Assembly: GCA_029261155.1 (NCBI GenBank)
Contig: JAJDBW010000040.1
Span: 1-64,000, forward strand
Length of the DNA: 64,000 nt
Source of the DNA: Nitrospirota bacterium
GTDB lineage: Bacteria > Nitrospirota > Nitrospiria > SBBL01 > JAADHI01
Direction of reading: 5' to 3'
Made by a program: the position numbers and the translations under genes. A model generated the notes under the pieces. That model made no database searches. It saw only the letters and a list, made by a program, of their open reading frames with translations, and had not been told where the DNA came from. Positions 52,845 to 61,165 of this stretch are shown piece by piece (within the stretch, counting starts at the first letter, position 1; each line of letters begins with the position of its first letter).

Positions 52845-53067
52845 ACAAATATAGGGTCAGGTCTTGAAATAACACATTCGTCCATCCGGTGAGGATGGTC
52901 ACATCTGCTCTAGCCCACACTATCATTCACAGTGGAAGCCGTCTTTAACCTGAGAGCTAGAAACCTAGTCTGAATATATGGGCCGATTCTTTCATCATCC
53001 AAAACAGGAACTAAACGAACCCATTCGAAAGAGGCCGGGCGTCCCCGGAATTGACGGCTTGTTTAAA
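52845..53067. mobile_element. Possible remnant of a mobile element
   Basis: GGGTCAGGTCTTGAAATA near 52855 is a phrase I know from the ends of REP/transposase-linked repeats in many environmental genomes. It is followed by a short open frame from the ATG at 52978 to the TAG before 53090 (36 codons; KRPGVPGIDGLF). No transposase is present. The AT-rich orphan gene directly precedes it. Assignment from memory only. Confidence 0.35.
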
Positions 53068-53949
53068 CTACCACAATTCCAAGCCTAGCCCCCAGTACTC
53101 TCCCTTTTCATGATAGAAGGCGATCTCTTTTCCGTAGCCCTTAAAATAAAACACCGTTAAGGGGATGTCGAAATAGCTTCCAAGCGTTGCGCCGACCTTG
53201 TAAGAGATATTCTCCAAGGCTTCGAGGCGGGCCGTTCCGAAGCGAAAGATGGAAAACACCCGGATATAATCGGCGTAGGCATAGTTGAATATTGTGCTCA
53301 ATCCGTTAAAATCGCGGACATCGGGCTGCTCAGTGACGGTCTTCCAAAAAATTTGATCTTCCTTTCCCTCGATAAGACCGAATCCCTGGCAATCGCAAAA
53401 CACCCTTCCTCTCAAATAAAGATCAAAGGCGTTTTCTCGGTTGTTCGAGAATTTAAAATCGAGGCCCAGGTAGTCCCAGCCTCGGCTCACAAAATCCTCG
53501 GCGTTTTCGGTTATTAGAAAGGTTTCTTGCGTTTCGATATGTTGCCCATTCGATTCGTGGTACCAGCCGAGCCTTAAACTCTTGATTGAAAAACCATCGC
53601 GGCCCTCGTATTCATTCTCGAAGAACAGACCTGGATTTTGTCCCCTGGAGATAACGGGGGCGGAAAAACGTGAATTTAAAAAGAAGTCGAACTTGCCATT
53701 GTAGGCAAAATAGATTATTTTTTTCCCGCTGAAGTATCGATCCATCCACGCTAAGGATCTACTAAACAATGGATTTTTGATCGAGATGTAAAATTCCTCA
53801 TGCGACTCGTCGTCGAAGGCATGGACAAAGTAGGAAGGCGCGTTTCCGGTTAAATGTCTTCCATTTCCATTCTTTTCTTCTTTAGCATAAACCTCGGAGA
53901 AGGCCAGCAGGCTCAGCAGAAGAACCGCGATCACTGTTTTGTTCATCAT
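53068..53949 (-). CDS. pldA: Outer-membrane phospholipase A (OMPLA)
   Basis: 293 residues with a signal peptide (VIAVLLLSLLAFSEVYA). A 12-strand barrel enzyme that hydrolyses misplaced outer-leaflet phospholipids. The catalytic His and Ser are in LGWYHESNGQ (E. coli YEHQSNGR). The third triad member, Asn in E. coli SRSWN, aligns to SRGWD, so Asp replaces Asn. The C-terminus ends in Trp (LGLELW), a valid barrel signal. Transcribed leftward after the peroxiredoxin terminator. Confidence 0.85.
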   Translation of the reverse strand: MMNKTVIAVLLLSLLAFSEVYAKEEKNGNGRHLTGNAPSYFVHAFDDESHEEFYISIKNPLFSRSLAWMDRYFSGKKIIYFAYNGKFDFFLNSRFSAPVISRGQNPGLFFENEYEGRDGFSIKSLRLGWYHESNGQHIETQETFLITENAEDFVSRGWDYLGLDFKFSNNRENAFDLYLRGRVFCDCQGFGLIEGKEDQIFWKTVTEQPDVRDFNGLSTIFNYAYADYIRVFSIFRFGTARLEALENISYKVGATLGSYFDIPLTVFYFKGYGKEIAFYHEKGEYWGLGLELW

Positions 53950-54027
53950 GATCTCCCCAGCTTTATTATTGTGTTGAGCCCGAGCGCTAGATCAGGAAAA
54001 GTGGGACATGGAAAAAATGGTTTGATC

Positions 54028-54067
54028 CTACAATTGGGAGCCGCACAGCGGCGGCTCCCAATTGTAG
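54028..54067 (-). terminator. Terminator hairpin after the peroxiredoxin gene
   Basis: A perfect 17-bp stem (54028-54044 with 54051-54067) and 6-nt loop, 16 nt past the stop codon at 54084. A run of six T follows a few bases later on the minus strand, so the U-tract is displaced; intrinsic termination is likely but not textbook. Confidence 0.6.
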
Positions 54068-54083
54068 AGCGTACGAAGGGTTC

Positions 54084-54719
54084 TTACTTATTTGGTTGGG
54101 GCGTGTAGCGCAGGTAAGGTTTGACCATCTTGTGCCCTTTGGGGAACTTCGAGGGAATCTGGTCATCGGTGACGGCGGGGGCGATGATGACGTCGTCGCC
54201 GTCCTTCCAGTTCGCCGGGGTCGCGACCGAATAGTTGGCCGTTAACTGTAAGGAATCGATCACCCGTAAAATCTCGTCGAAGTTCCGCCCTGCTGAGGCC
54301 GGATAAGTGAGCGTGAGTTTGATTTTTTTATCCGGACCAATGATAAAGACCGAACGCACCGTCATGTTGTCCAGGGCATTGGGATGAATCATGTCGTATA
54401 AATTGGCGACCTTCTTTTCCGGGTCGGCAATAATCGGATAAGTCACCGTTGTGTTTTGGGTTTCGTTGATATCCTTGACCCAGCCGATGTGCGAATCCAA
54501 GGGATCGACGCTAACGGCCAAGACCTTCACATTGCGTTTTTTAAGATCGGGCATAATCTTGGCGACCGTGCCCAGCTCCGTGGTACAGACGGGGGTGAAA
54601 TCTTTGGGATGCGAAAAAAGAATCCCCCAGCCGTCGCCGAGGTATTCGTGCAAATTAATTTTGCCTTCCGTGGTTTCCGCCGAAAAATTCGGCGCTTCAT
54701 CTCCTAATCGTAGTGACAT
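54084..54719 (-). CDS. 1-Cys peroxiredoxin (Prx6 type)
   Basis: 211 residues from the Met at 54719, preceded by AAAGGAGAG. Peroxidatic Cys45 lies in DFTPVCTTE and is the only Cys in the protein, so a 1-Cys mechanism needs an external reductant. RSVFIIGPDKKIKLTLTYPASAGRNFDEILR and the long C-terminal arm (TPANWKDGDDVIIAPAV) mark the Prx6 group. It reduces H2O2 and alkyl peroxides. The message has a long structured leader (see 54720-54900). Confidence 0.93.
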   Translation of the reverse strand: MSLRLGDEAPNFSAETTEGKINLHEYLGDGWGILFSHPKDFTPVCTTELGTVAKIMPDLKKRNVKVLAVSVDPLDSHIGWVKDINETQNTTVTYPIIADPEKKVANLYDMIHPNALDNMTVRSVFIIGPDKKIKLTLTYPASAGRNFDEILRVIDSLQLTANYSVATPANWKDGDDVIIAPAVTDDQIPSKFPKGHKMVKPYLRYTPQPNK

Positions 54720-54900
54720 GGGTCTCTCCTTTTTTACAGAGAGCAGGATCTTCAATGAAGCTCCTGCTCGGGTTCACTCCAAGGATTCAGCAGGGATTCG
54801 ATGGCTCCGCCATCGCGCTCCCTCAACAGATCGGGGGTCGAATCCTTGTTCTTCCTGCAAGCCTGTCCTAAACGATCAGCATATTCAGCCTGGGCCAAGG
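54720..54900 (-). promoter_or_regulatory. Structured 5' leader of the peroxiredoxin gene
   Basis: Within about 175 nt before the start, three perfect pairings are visible: CAAGGATTC (54780-54788) with GAATCCTTG (54840-54848), enclosing CGATGGC/GCCATCG (54799-54815), and GAGCAGGA/TCCTGCTC (54741-54769) just upstream of the Shine-Dalgarno. No T-run follows, so control of translation or stability is more likely than attenuation. No known riboswitch class was recognised. Confidence 0.5.
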
Positions 54901-54930
54901 AGTATAACGCGATCGTTTCCCAGGACTCAA
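54901..54930 (-). promoter_or_regulatory. Sigma70-type promoter of the peroxiredoxin gene
   Basis: Minus strand TTGAGT (54930-54925), an 18-nt spacer, TATACT (54906-54901). Fits of 4/6 and 5/6. It lies between the divergent prx and hemH genes and implies a leader of about 175 nt. Confidence 0.45.
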
Positions 54931-55019
54931 GGGCTTTTAAGAATTAAGTTTTCTTGATTCATTTCCGCATTCAAGCTATACTGCTTATTCTTTTTAAATC
55001 TCAAGGCTTTGTACACACG

Positions 55020-55955
55020 ATGGATAAAAAAATCGCGGTCCTGCTCATGGCCCACGGGGCACCCGAATCGCTCGACGACATCGGCGCCTACCTCAAACAT
55101 ATTATGAAGGGCCGACCGCCTTCGCAAGAAATTATCGACCAGGTGAAGGAGCGCTATGGCTTGGTGGGCGGAAAATCGCCATTGCTTGCGATTACGCGCC
55201 AACAGGCCGCCGCCTTAGAAGAGCAACTGAATGAAGCGGCTTCGGGACCTCAGTACCAGGTGTATATCGGCATGCGCCACTGGCATCCCTTTATCGCCGA
55301 GACGGTCAAAAAAATCCTCGCCGACCCCCCCGAGCAACTGATTGCCCTGAGTCTTGCGCCGCAATATTCAAAGCTGAGCGTGGGGGCCTACAACGAAACC
55401 TTGAAGAAGGCCTTGGCGGAGGCGGACAGCACGCTGCCGGTGCGCTGGGTGAAAAGCTGGCACAATCAGCCCGATTTAATCAATGCCTTTGCCGATCGCT
55501 TAAGGACGGGATTGGCCGACTACCCGGAGGACGAGCGCTCGCATGTTCAGATTGTTTTTACGGCGCATTCACTCCCCGCCGAAGTGCTCGCCGACAAAGA
55601 CCCCTATCCCAACGAGGTGGCGGGCACGATTACCGCCATCGTTAAAAAATGCGATCTTGGACCGCAAGGCACGCGCTGGCAATTCGGCTATCAAAGCCGG
55701 GGCTTCCGGCCGGGCGAATGGTTGGGGCCGGAGGTGGACGAGGTGATCGAAGACCTTGGCAACCAAGGTGAAACGAACTTACTGGTTATTCCCATCGGCT
55801 TCGTCTCCGACCACGTCGAAATTCTCTACGACATCGACATCCTCTACAATGACATGGCCGCCGCCAAAGGGATCACACTTCGCCGAACCGAATCCCTCAA
55901 CACCCACCCTGCCTTCATCAAGGCCTTGGCCGAAGTCGTCCGAACAAACAGCTGA
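55020..55955 (+). CDS. hemH: Ferrochelatase
   Basis: 311 residues from the ATG at 55020 (DKKIAVLLMAHGAPESLDDI), chosen because it matches the family N-terminus; the Shine-Dalgarno is weak. It inserts Fe2+ into (copro)protoporphyrin. The catalytic His is in VFTAHSLP, and the acidic metal-path segment is IGFVSDHVEILYDIDI. PQYSKLSVGAYNETL and WQFGYQSRGFRPGEWLGPE fit the family. Haem supply suits a genome section rich in cytochromes, although no other hem gene is adjacent. Confidence 0.94.
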   Translation: MDKKIAVLLMAHGAPESLDDIGAYLKHIMKGRPPSQEIIDQVKERYGLVGGKSPLLAITRQQAAALEEQLNEAASGPQYQVYIGMRHWHPFIAETVKKILADPPEQLIALSLAPQYSKLSVGAYNETLKKALAEADSTLPVRWVKSWHNQPDLINAFADRLRTGLADYPEDERSHVQIVFTAHSLPAEVLADKDPYPNEVAGTITAIVKKCDLGPQGTRWQFGYQSRGFRPGEWLGPEVDEVIEDLGNQGETNLLVIPIGFVSDHVEILYDIDILYNDMAAAKGITLRRTESLNTHPAFIKALAEVVRTNS

Positions 55956-55980
55956 GCTTTCGGACGAAGGTCATCTTGCC

Positions 55981-57558
55981 TTAATCTTCGGCCCGTTTTT
56001 TCCCTCGCCCAGCCATCAGCAAAAGAAACACGACCATCATGCCATAACCGGCGGCGAGTAAAAACGGCAGGGTCGATTCGATCTGCCAAGGCCAAAAAAG
56101 CCGCCCGTCCGGAAAGGGGGAGTGGATGATGCCGAAGAGGCTCAAGCCCGCCGCCACGCCGAGGAAGGCTGCGGCGCGGCGCAGCCTTTGGTCGATAATC
56201 ATCACCAAGGCCGCGCCCCAAAGGAGGGAGGAAATGATGAAGCCGTTGGCGATGAGGACAATCATCTCGAAACTCACGGCCATCTCGCCACTCAAGTCTG
56301 AGGGGTGCTTCCCCAGATTGGCCAGAAGACTGTTCAGCTGGATCAAGACTAAAGTGGCGATGGCCGGAATGAAGGAAAAGGCCACGGCCTTGTAATGCCG
56401 TTCGGGCGTGGCCCTGAAGGTTTGCGCCGTAATCTCTAAGCCGACAAAAATTAAAATCGGCGCAAGGGCGGCCTCGGGCAGCAGGTCCGCCATCAAACCC
56501 AAATACCCGAAAATGCCACCAAGGCCAATAAACAAGGCCGTGCCCAAGGTATAACCGGCGCGCCCGCCCATGTCTTTGTAAGCCGGGTGGCCGATGTAGG
56601 GCGTGGTCTGCACGACGCCGCCGCAAAGCCCCACCAATATGGTCGAAAGCCCACTCGTCAGTAAAATCGGCAAGGTCTCGTAAGCGTCGCCCGCAGCCTT
56701 TGCGCTCTCGCTCACGTCGATGCCGCCGATGATCACCACAATCGCAAAGGGAAGGGCTAAGGGTAAATAGGCTACTGTATAGGGAAGACCTTCTAAAAAA
56801 GCCAAGCTCGGCATAGGTAGAACGAAGGTCATTTTTTGCAGGCCTTCTGAAAGATTCGGCAAGGCCGTCCCGATGCCGAAGAGGCGCGTGATATAGGAAA
56901 CCGCCACGCCCAGGGCCACAGCCCCAAAAGCGGCGGGGATGCGAAAGGGAAAGGGGACTTTGCCCACGATACAACAGAGGATGACAATCAAGGAAAGAAA
57001 ACCGGCCAGGGGCGCGTGAAAGATTTTAATCATCGGCAAAAAGGCGATGAGCATGAGGGCGACGCCCGCGATGGGACCGAGCAGGGCCGCGCGAGGAACA
57101 AGACGCTGAATCAGGGGGCCGAGAAAAGCACCGAAAGTCTTCGTGATGCCAACAATAACAACGACGGCCATGGAGATTTTCCAGGCCAAGACCGGATCAC
57201 CCGTGGCCACATAGGCCGGGCCGATAACACCGAAGAGAAAAGCGAAGAGCGAAGGCGTATCGATCCCCAAGGGCATGGCCGTCACATCTGTTCGACCGGT
57301 CCGACGCGCCAGGCGAATCGCCATGATCGAGTAGGCGAGATCGCCCGCAAAAACACCGATGGCCGAGCCGGGAATCATTTTATAGTAAACGAGTTCTTTC
57401 GGAAACTGAAAGACATTCACGAGGATGGCCGCCATGACGACCAATTGGGTCATGTTGTCGACGACGAGGCCGAAAAAGGCGTTGAGGTCGCCGGGACCGA
57501 TAAGCAGGGATTTTTTGAAACCGGAAAGCGGGGCGGGCTGGTCGGATCGTGCGTTCAC
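55981..57558 (-). CDS. NCS2/SulP-like permease
   Basis: 525 residues, about 12-14 hydrophobic helices. The sequence has the NCS2 nucleobase/xanthine permease pattern (FFGLVVDNMTQLVVMAAILV; DVTAMPLGIDTPSLFAFLFGVIGP; GLCGGVVQTTPYIGHPAYKDMGGRAGYTLGTALFIG), with acidic residues in the re-entrant regions. It probably imports a purine, pyrimidine or related anion. Convergent with hemH. Substrate not determinable. Confidence 0.78.
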   Translation of the reverse strand: MNARSDQPAPLSGFKKSLLIGPGDLNAFFGLVVDNMTQLVVMAAILVNVFQFPKELVYYKMIPGSAIGVFAGDLAYSIMAIRLARRTGRTDVTAMPLGIDTPSLFAFLFGVIGPAYVATGDPVLAWKISMAVVVIVGITKTFGAFLGPLIQRLVPRAALLGPIAGVALMLIAFLPMIKIFHAPLAGFLSLIVILCCIVGKVPFPFRIPAAFGAVALGVAVSYITRLFGIGTALPNLSEGLQKMTFVLPMPSLAFLEGLPYTVAYLPLALPFAIVVIIGGIDVSESAKAAGDAYETLPILLTSGLSTILVGLCGGVVQTTPYIGHPAYKDMGGRAGYTLGTALFIGLGGIFGYLGLMADLLPEAALAPILIFVGLEITAQTFRATPERHYKAVAFSFIPAIATLVLIQLNSLLANLGKHPSDLSGEMAVSFEMIVLIANGFIISSLLWGAALVMIIDQRLRRAAAFLGVAAGLSLFGIIHSPFPDGRLFWPWQIESTLPFLLAAGYGMMVVFLLLMAGRGKKRAED

Positions 57559-57624
57559 GGAATGCGATTCAGGAAGATTAGAATGCGTGCGACGAGCAGG
57601 CCGCGACAGGGAAGATGAGGCCGA

Positions 57625-59322
57625 TCAAGATTCCGCCACCACGTTTAAGTTCTCGTCTAAAGCTTCGTCGCGTACCGATGCGACCGGCCGATTCTTCACG
57701 CGCTTGAGGATGCGTTTAAAACGCCGCCACAAGAAAAAAAACTGCAGGACCTTGCCGAGCGTTTCCGCCGCATAGCGGGGATAAAACACGAGCGGATTTT
57801 CGAGCGCCATACCGTAGCGCCGGTCTTTCCGAGACTTAAGGCGAATGAGTCCCCCTTCGAGGGGATGCACCTTTTCTATTTTGGGGCAGGCATAAAAATG
57901 CAGGAGCTTTTGCATCATGTCATCCAAGTTGTAGCCCCAGACTTTTGCCCTTTGGATGACGGTCTCCACATGCTCCGGGGTGTAATAGGCATCCCAGGCC
58001 TGCTGGTAAATGCCCAGCCATTCGGTCTCCGACATCTTCGGATGCGCCGTGGTCACATGAACGACATCGTAGGTGTTCATGTCGGCGGCCATCTCAACGC
58101 CTTTGTTGAACAAAGTTTGATGATCTTCCGATCCGGGCAGGGGCGTCAAAATGAAAAATTCGAGCAGGTCGATAGGAATTTCGCGTTGAATCGTTTTGAT
58201 GTCTTCTAAAATGCTCTCGGGCGTGTCGGTCGGAAAACCCAAGATGTAACCCGCATAGGTCAGCGCTCCGACGCGGTGCCAGTCATCGAGCATGATCCGG
58301 TATTCGGAGATCTTGTTCTGTTTTTTCTTCGCGCCCTTAAGGGCCTCGGGGTTGATGCTCTCCAAACCGATAAAGACTCGCGACACCCCCGCTTGCCCCG
58401 CTTTTTCGATAAAGCGCGGCAGCTTGTGGCACATGGTATCGACTTGGATCACCAAGCGGACCTTGATGTCTTCCTTTTCCCGCAGTTCGATCAGCCGGTC
58501 GAAGATGGCCTCCCAACAGCGGTTGCGCGCAAAGTCGTCGTCGCTGATAAAAAAATTCGTTATCCCTTCTTCGACGCCTTTTCGGATAATGACTTCGACG
58601 TCGTCCGCACTCCGATAACGCGACTTGTGCCCCTGCACATTGATGATCGTGCAAAAGCTGCACAAAAAGGGACAACCCCGACCCGCGTCGAAGCTGGTTC
58701 GCATACCGGAGGTCCGTTTCACCATGTCGAAGGGGAGGTAGGGCACAGCCACGCCCGTCATATCCGGCAGATCGTCCATGAAATTATAGAGCGGCTTCAT
58801 CTCTTTGCCATAGGCATCCTTGAGGAGCATGTCCATCCGGCCTTCCACTTCACCCGCGAAGAGGGAAATGCCCATGTCCATCGCCGTTTTGCAATCGGCC
58901 GGGAGTTCCGGCAGCATCGCCAAGCAGCCGCTGACATGGAAGCCGCCGATGCAAACTTGAATACCCTGGGAACGAAATTGGCGGGCGATATCGACCGCAC
59001 GCGGAAACTGGTTGGTCTGCACGCCGACGAGGGCGATAAGGGCGTGATTTCCTTCGGCAAGAATTTGGCGGCTCAAGCCCTCGATATCGATCCGGATATT
59101 GGTCTCGTCGAAGGTTTGTGCGTGAATGCTTACTTCGTCGCCCAAGACCTTGCGTTCGATGCAGTCCACGGCGAGGCCGTTCATCACAGCGAGGGTGTTG
59201 GAGGGGATGGAAGAGCGCAACCACTGAATCACATAGCCCTCGTCATCGTAGTGCGAAGGCTTAATCATAATAAAGTGAAAGTTTTTCAAATCGATGTCTT
59301 GCACTTGGGTACTCAAAAACAC
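57625..59322 (-). CDS. B12-binding-domain radical SAM protein
   Basis: 565 residues. The N-terminal region (about 20-190) has a cobalamin-binding Rossmann-like fold (ALIALVGVQTNQFPRAVDIARQFRSQGIQVCIGGFHVSG). The radical SAM core has the [4Fe-4S] motif GCPFLCSFC near 225, then ITNFFISDDDFARNR and VRLVIQVDT. It resembles the large class of uncharacterised B12/radical SAM enzymes such as P-methylases and BchE relatives. The annotated GTG has no spaced SD; a TTG two codons later (59316) has GGGGGT upstream and may be the true start. Confidence 0.85.
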   Translation of the reverse strand: MFLSTQVQDIDLKNFHFIMIKPSHYDDEGYVIQWLRSSIPSNTLAVMNGLAVDCIERKVLGDEVSIHAQTFDETNIRIDIEGLSRQILAEGNHALIALVGVQTNQFPRAVDIARQFRSQGIQVCIGGFHVSGCLAMLPELPADCKTAMDMGISLFAGEVEGRMDMLLKDAYGKEMKPLYNFMDDLPDMTGVAVPYLPFDMVKRTSGMRTSFDAGRGCPFLCSFCTIINVQGHKSRYRSADDVEVIIRKGVEEGITNFFISDDDFARNRCWEAIFDRLIELREKEDIKVRLVIQVDTMCHKLPRFIEKAGQAGVSRVFIGLESINPEALKGAKKKQNKISEYRIMLDDWHRVGALTYAGYILGFPTDTPESILEDIKTIQREIPIDLLEFFILTPLPGSEDHQTLFNKGVEMAADMNTYDVVHVTTAHPKMSETEWLGIYQQAWDAYYTPEHVETVIQRAKVWGYNLDDMMQKLLHFYACPKIEKVHPLEGGLIRLKSRKDRRYGMALENPLVFYPRYAAETLGKVLQFFFLWRRFKRILKRVKNRPVASVRDEALDENLNVVAES

Positions 59323-59696
59323 CCCCTTTTAATTTTTTAGATTCGATGAAAAATGGGCCGCGATGCACACCGCAGGACAGGTTTAAAAGCATCGCCGATT
59401 TCTTGGCGCTTGTTTGCGCTCTCCATCTCTATTTCTAAAATCAACAATTAAACGTTAAGGATATGGTTCTTTTCACCTGGAGGGACACTCGAAGGGAGCA
59501 ACCCAATACACTTTGGGCCGGTAAAGCCGAGGGAGACGAAGGACCAAAAAAAGGCGGCTGAGTGAAATGGAAGGATGCTCGGCTTTTTCAAATAGAGGTG
59601 TCTTTCACTGGATGCCGCATTATTCTACTCCGACTCTTGCATGAATGTAAAGGCAGCCCTTTGCCCCAAACGCCGGGGCATGCCTTTCATAAAACA
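59323..59696. other. 374-bp intergenic region
   Basis: Between the radical SAM gene and the mtaB operon, both leftward. No ORF, tRNA, terminator or known riboswitch was recognised; the DNA is of average composition. Confidence 0.5.
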
Positions 59697-60308
59697 TTAC
59701 TTCTCTTTGTGCGGCGCGGGCATGGGGGCCAGCATCTCCACATCGGGCAAGCGCGGTTCGATGCCCTCGGCCTCGATCTTTTCCATGAGGGGAATCGACC
59801 AGAGTACAATCGCCAGATGATCCGAGGGCGTGGGATGCCGAGGCGAGACGGTGTGGTAGGTCAGCTCGACGTGGCTTGCGGCATCCTCCCAAATAATCTT
59901 GGGGCCGGGCTTACGTTCGTTTGGCGGGCCGAAACGGGCCTCCCACTTTGGCAGCTGTTTTTCCACGTAGCCCGGATCGTTGGTGTCGTTAAAGCGGACA
60001 TGAATAATGGCCAGGCCCCACTTGGGGTGAATGCCGAAACTCACGGAACGCACCTCCGGCTCACCAAGAGCCTCACCCGAAACCGTCAGCTCTCCTTCCG
60101 CGGGGCCCGATACCGCCCACACCCCGCTTGGGTCCGCGCGCTTCGGCTGTGCGAGTACCACGCCGTAGACGGACAACACCTCTTCTTCCGACATGCCCCA
60201 ACGGGCCTTGCCGAAACCCTCCGCAAGCGAGGCCGCCTCTGCGGCCCCGGCCTGAAGCCCCAAAATATAAAGGGCGATCATCAAGCAATGCTTCACAATC
60301 CTTTTCAT
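59697..60308 (-). CDS. Secreted protein, unknown
   Basis: 203 residues. Signal peptide (VKHCLMIALYILGLQAGAAEA), then FGKARWGMSEEEVLSVYG, an opening seen in many periplasmic proteins of unknown function that start 'xxxWGMSxxEV'. The remainder alternates strands and turns (VRSVSFGIHPKWGLAIIHVRFNDTND; WEARFGPPNERKPG), ending in a Pro-rich tail. It starts 7 nt after the hydrolase stop, so it is the last gene of the mtaB-miaB operon. Confidence 0.75.
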   Translation of the reverse strand: MKRIVKHCLMIALYILGLQAGAAEAASLAEGFGKARWGMSEEEVLSVYGVVLAQPKRADPSGVWAVSGPAEGELTVSGEALGEPEVRSVSFGIHPKWGLAIIHVRFNDTNDPGYVEKQLPKWEARFGPPNERKPGPKIIWEDAASHVELTYHTVSPRHPTPSDHLAIVLWSIPLMEKIEAEGIEPRLPDVEMLAPMPAPHKEK

Positions 60309-60315
60309 ACGCGCT

Positions 60316-61161
60316 TTACTCCTCGGACATCACGGCAGCCAGCCAGGCAATCATCTCGGAAAGCACCCGCTCGCGGCCGATGTCGTGAAACACCTCGTGA
60401 TAATAGCCGTCATACCAAATCAGTTTGTTTTTAGGATGCTTCATTTGCCGGTACAGATCTTTCGCGCCTTCGGCCTGAACGATTTTATCCGCCCCCGCTT
60501 GCAAAATGAGCGTCGGTATCCGAATATCGCCGGCTCGCAGGTGCAGCAAGCGATTCATCTCCCGGAATTCACGATAAAAACGCGGGGTGCCCACCCTAAA
60601 AATCAAGGGGTCCTTCGCCACGGCGACATCGACTGCGGGATCGCGGCTCCGCTGCCCCCCCACGCTGGGATAACGAATCGAAAGCCGGGGCGCGATGCGG
60701 CTCAAGAGGCGCGTGAGCGCTTCCAGCCGCAAGGGAAGACCGGGAAAGGCATAGGCCGGCGACGAAAGCACCAGGGCATCGGCTGCCTCCGGATAGACGA
60801 TACAGAAAGCCGCCGCCACCGCGCCACCCAGGCTGTGCCCGATGATCCCGACTTTTTTCGCGGGACTCTCCGCCCGGGCCTGATCGACCATCGTTTTCAG
60901 GTCGCGCAGCAAATCGTGATAATCCGCGAGGTCAGTCCGCTTTCCCTCCGAAAGGCCGAAACCCCGCTGATCGTAGGCGATGCTGGCGAAGCCCGCAGCG
61001 GCCAGGGCCTCCTGCACCTGCCGGTAGCGCCCCTTGTGGTCGTTCAGACCGTGCAGGATAACCAGCGTGGCCTTCGCGGTCTTGGGCCGCAGATGCGTAT
61101 ACGAAAGCTGCACCCCGCCGCTTCGAACTGTCCCGTCCTCGGCGAGCGACCCGGCTTCCAT
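60316..61161 (-). CDS. Alpha/beta hydrolase, monoacylglycerol-lipase-like
   Basis: 281 residues. The Hydrolase_4 pattern: ATLVILHGLNDHKGRY (oxyanion strand), IAYDQRGFGLSEG, nucleophile elbow GHSLGGAVAAAF (Ser), acid in LILQAGADKIVQ (Asp) and His in YDGYYHEVFHD. This is close to bacterial monoglyceride lipases and lysophospholipases. It acts in the cytoplasm or on membrane lipids. 4 nt after miaB. Confidence 0.88.
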   Translation of the reverse strand: MEAGSLAEDGTVRSGGVQLSYTHLRPKTAKATLVILHGLNDHKGRYRQVQEALAAAGFASIAYDQRGFGLSEGKRTDLADYHDLLRDLKTMVDQARAESPAKKVGIIGHSLGGAVAAAFCIVYPEAADALVLSSPAYAFPGLPLRLEALTRLLSRIAPRLSIRYPSVGGQRSRDPAVDVAVAKDPLIFRVGTPRFYREFREMNRLLHLRAGDIRIPTLILQAGADKIVQAEGAKDLYRQMKHPKNKLIWYDGYYHEVFHDIGRERVLSEMIAWLAAVMSEE

Positions 61162-61165
61162 GCGC

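Noticed and set aside
54780-54860. tRNA-like sequence (GGTCGAATCC)
   Set aside because: One base is missing from the T-loop, and no acceptor or anticodon stem can be formed.
55844-56974. 376-codon minus-strand frame
   Set aside because: Lies over the NCS2 permease in another frame, with Arg/Gly-rich low-complexity translation typical of a shadow.
58276-59340. 354-codon + strand frame
   Set aside because: Antisense shadow of the radical SAM gene; its translation is His/Asp/Val-rich and has no family features.
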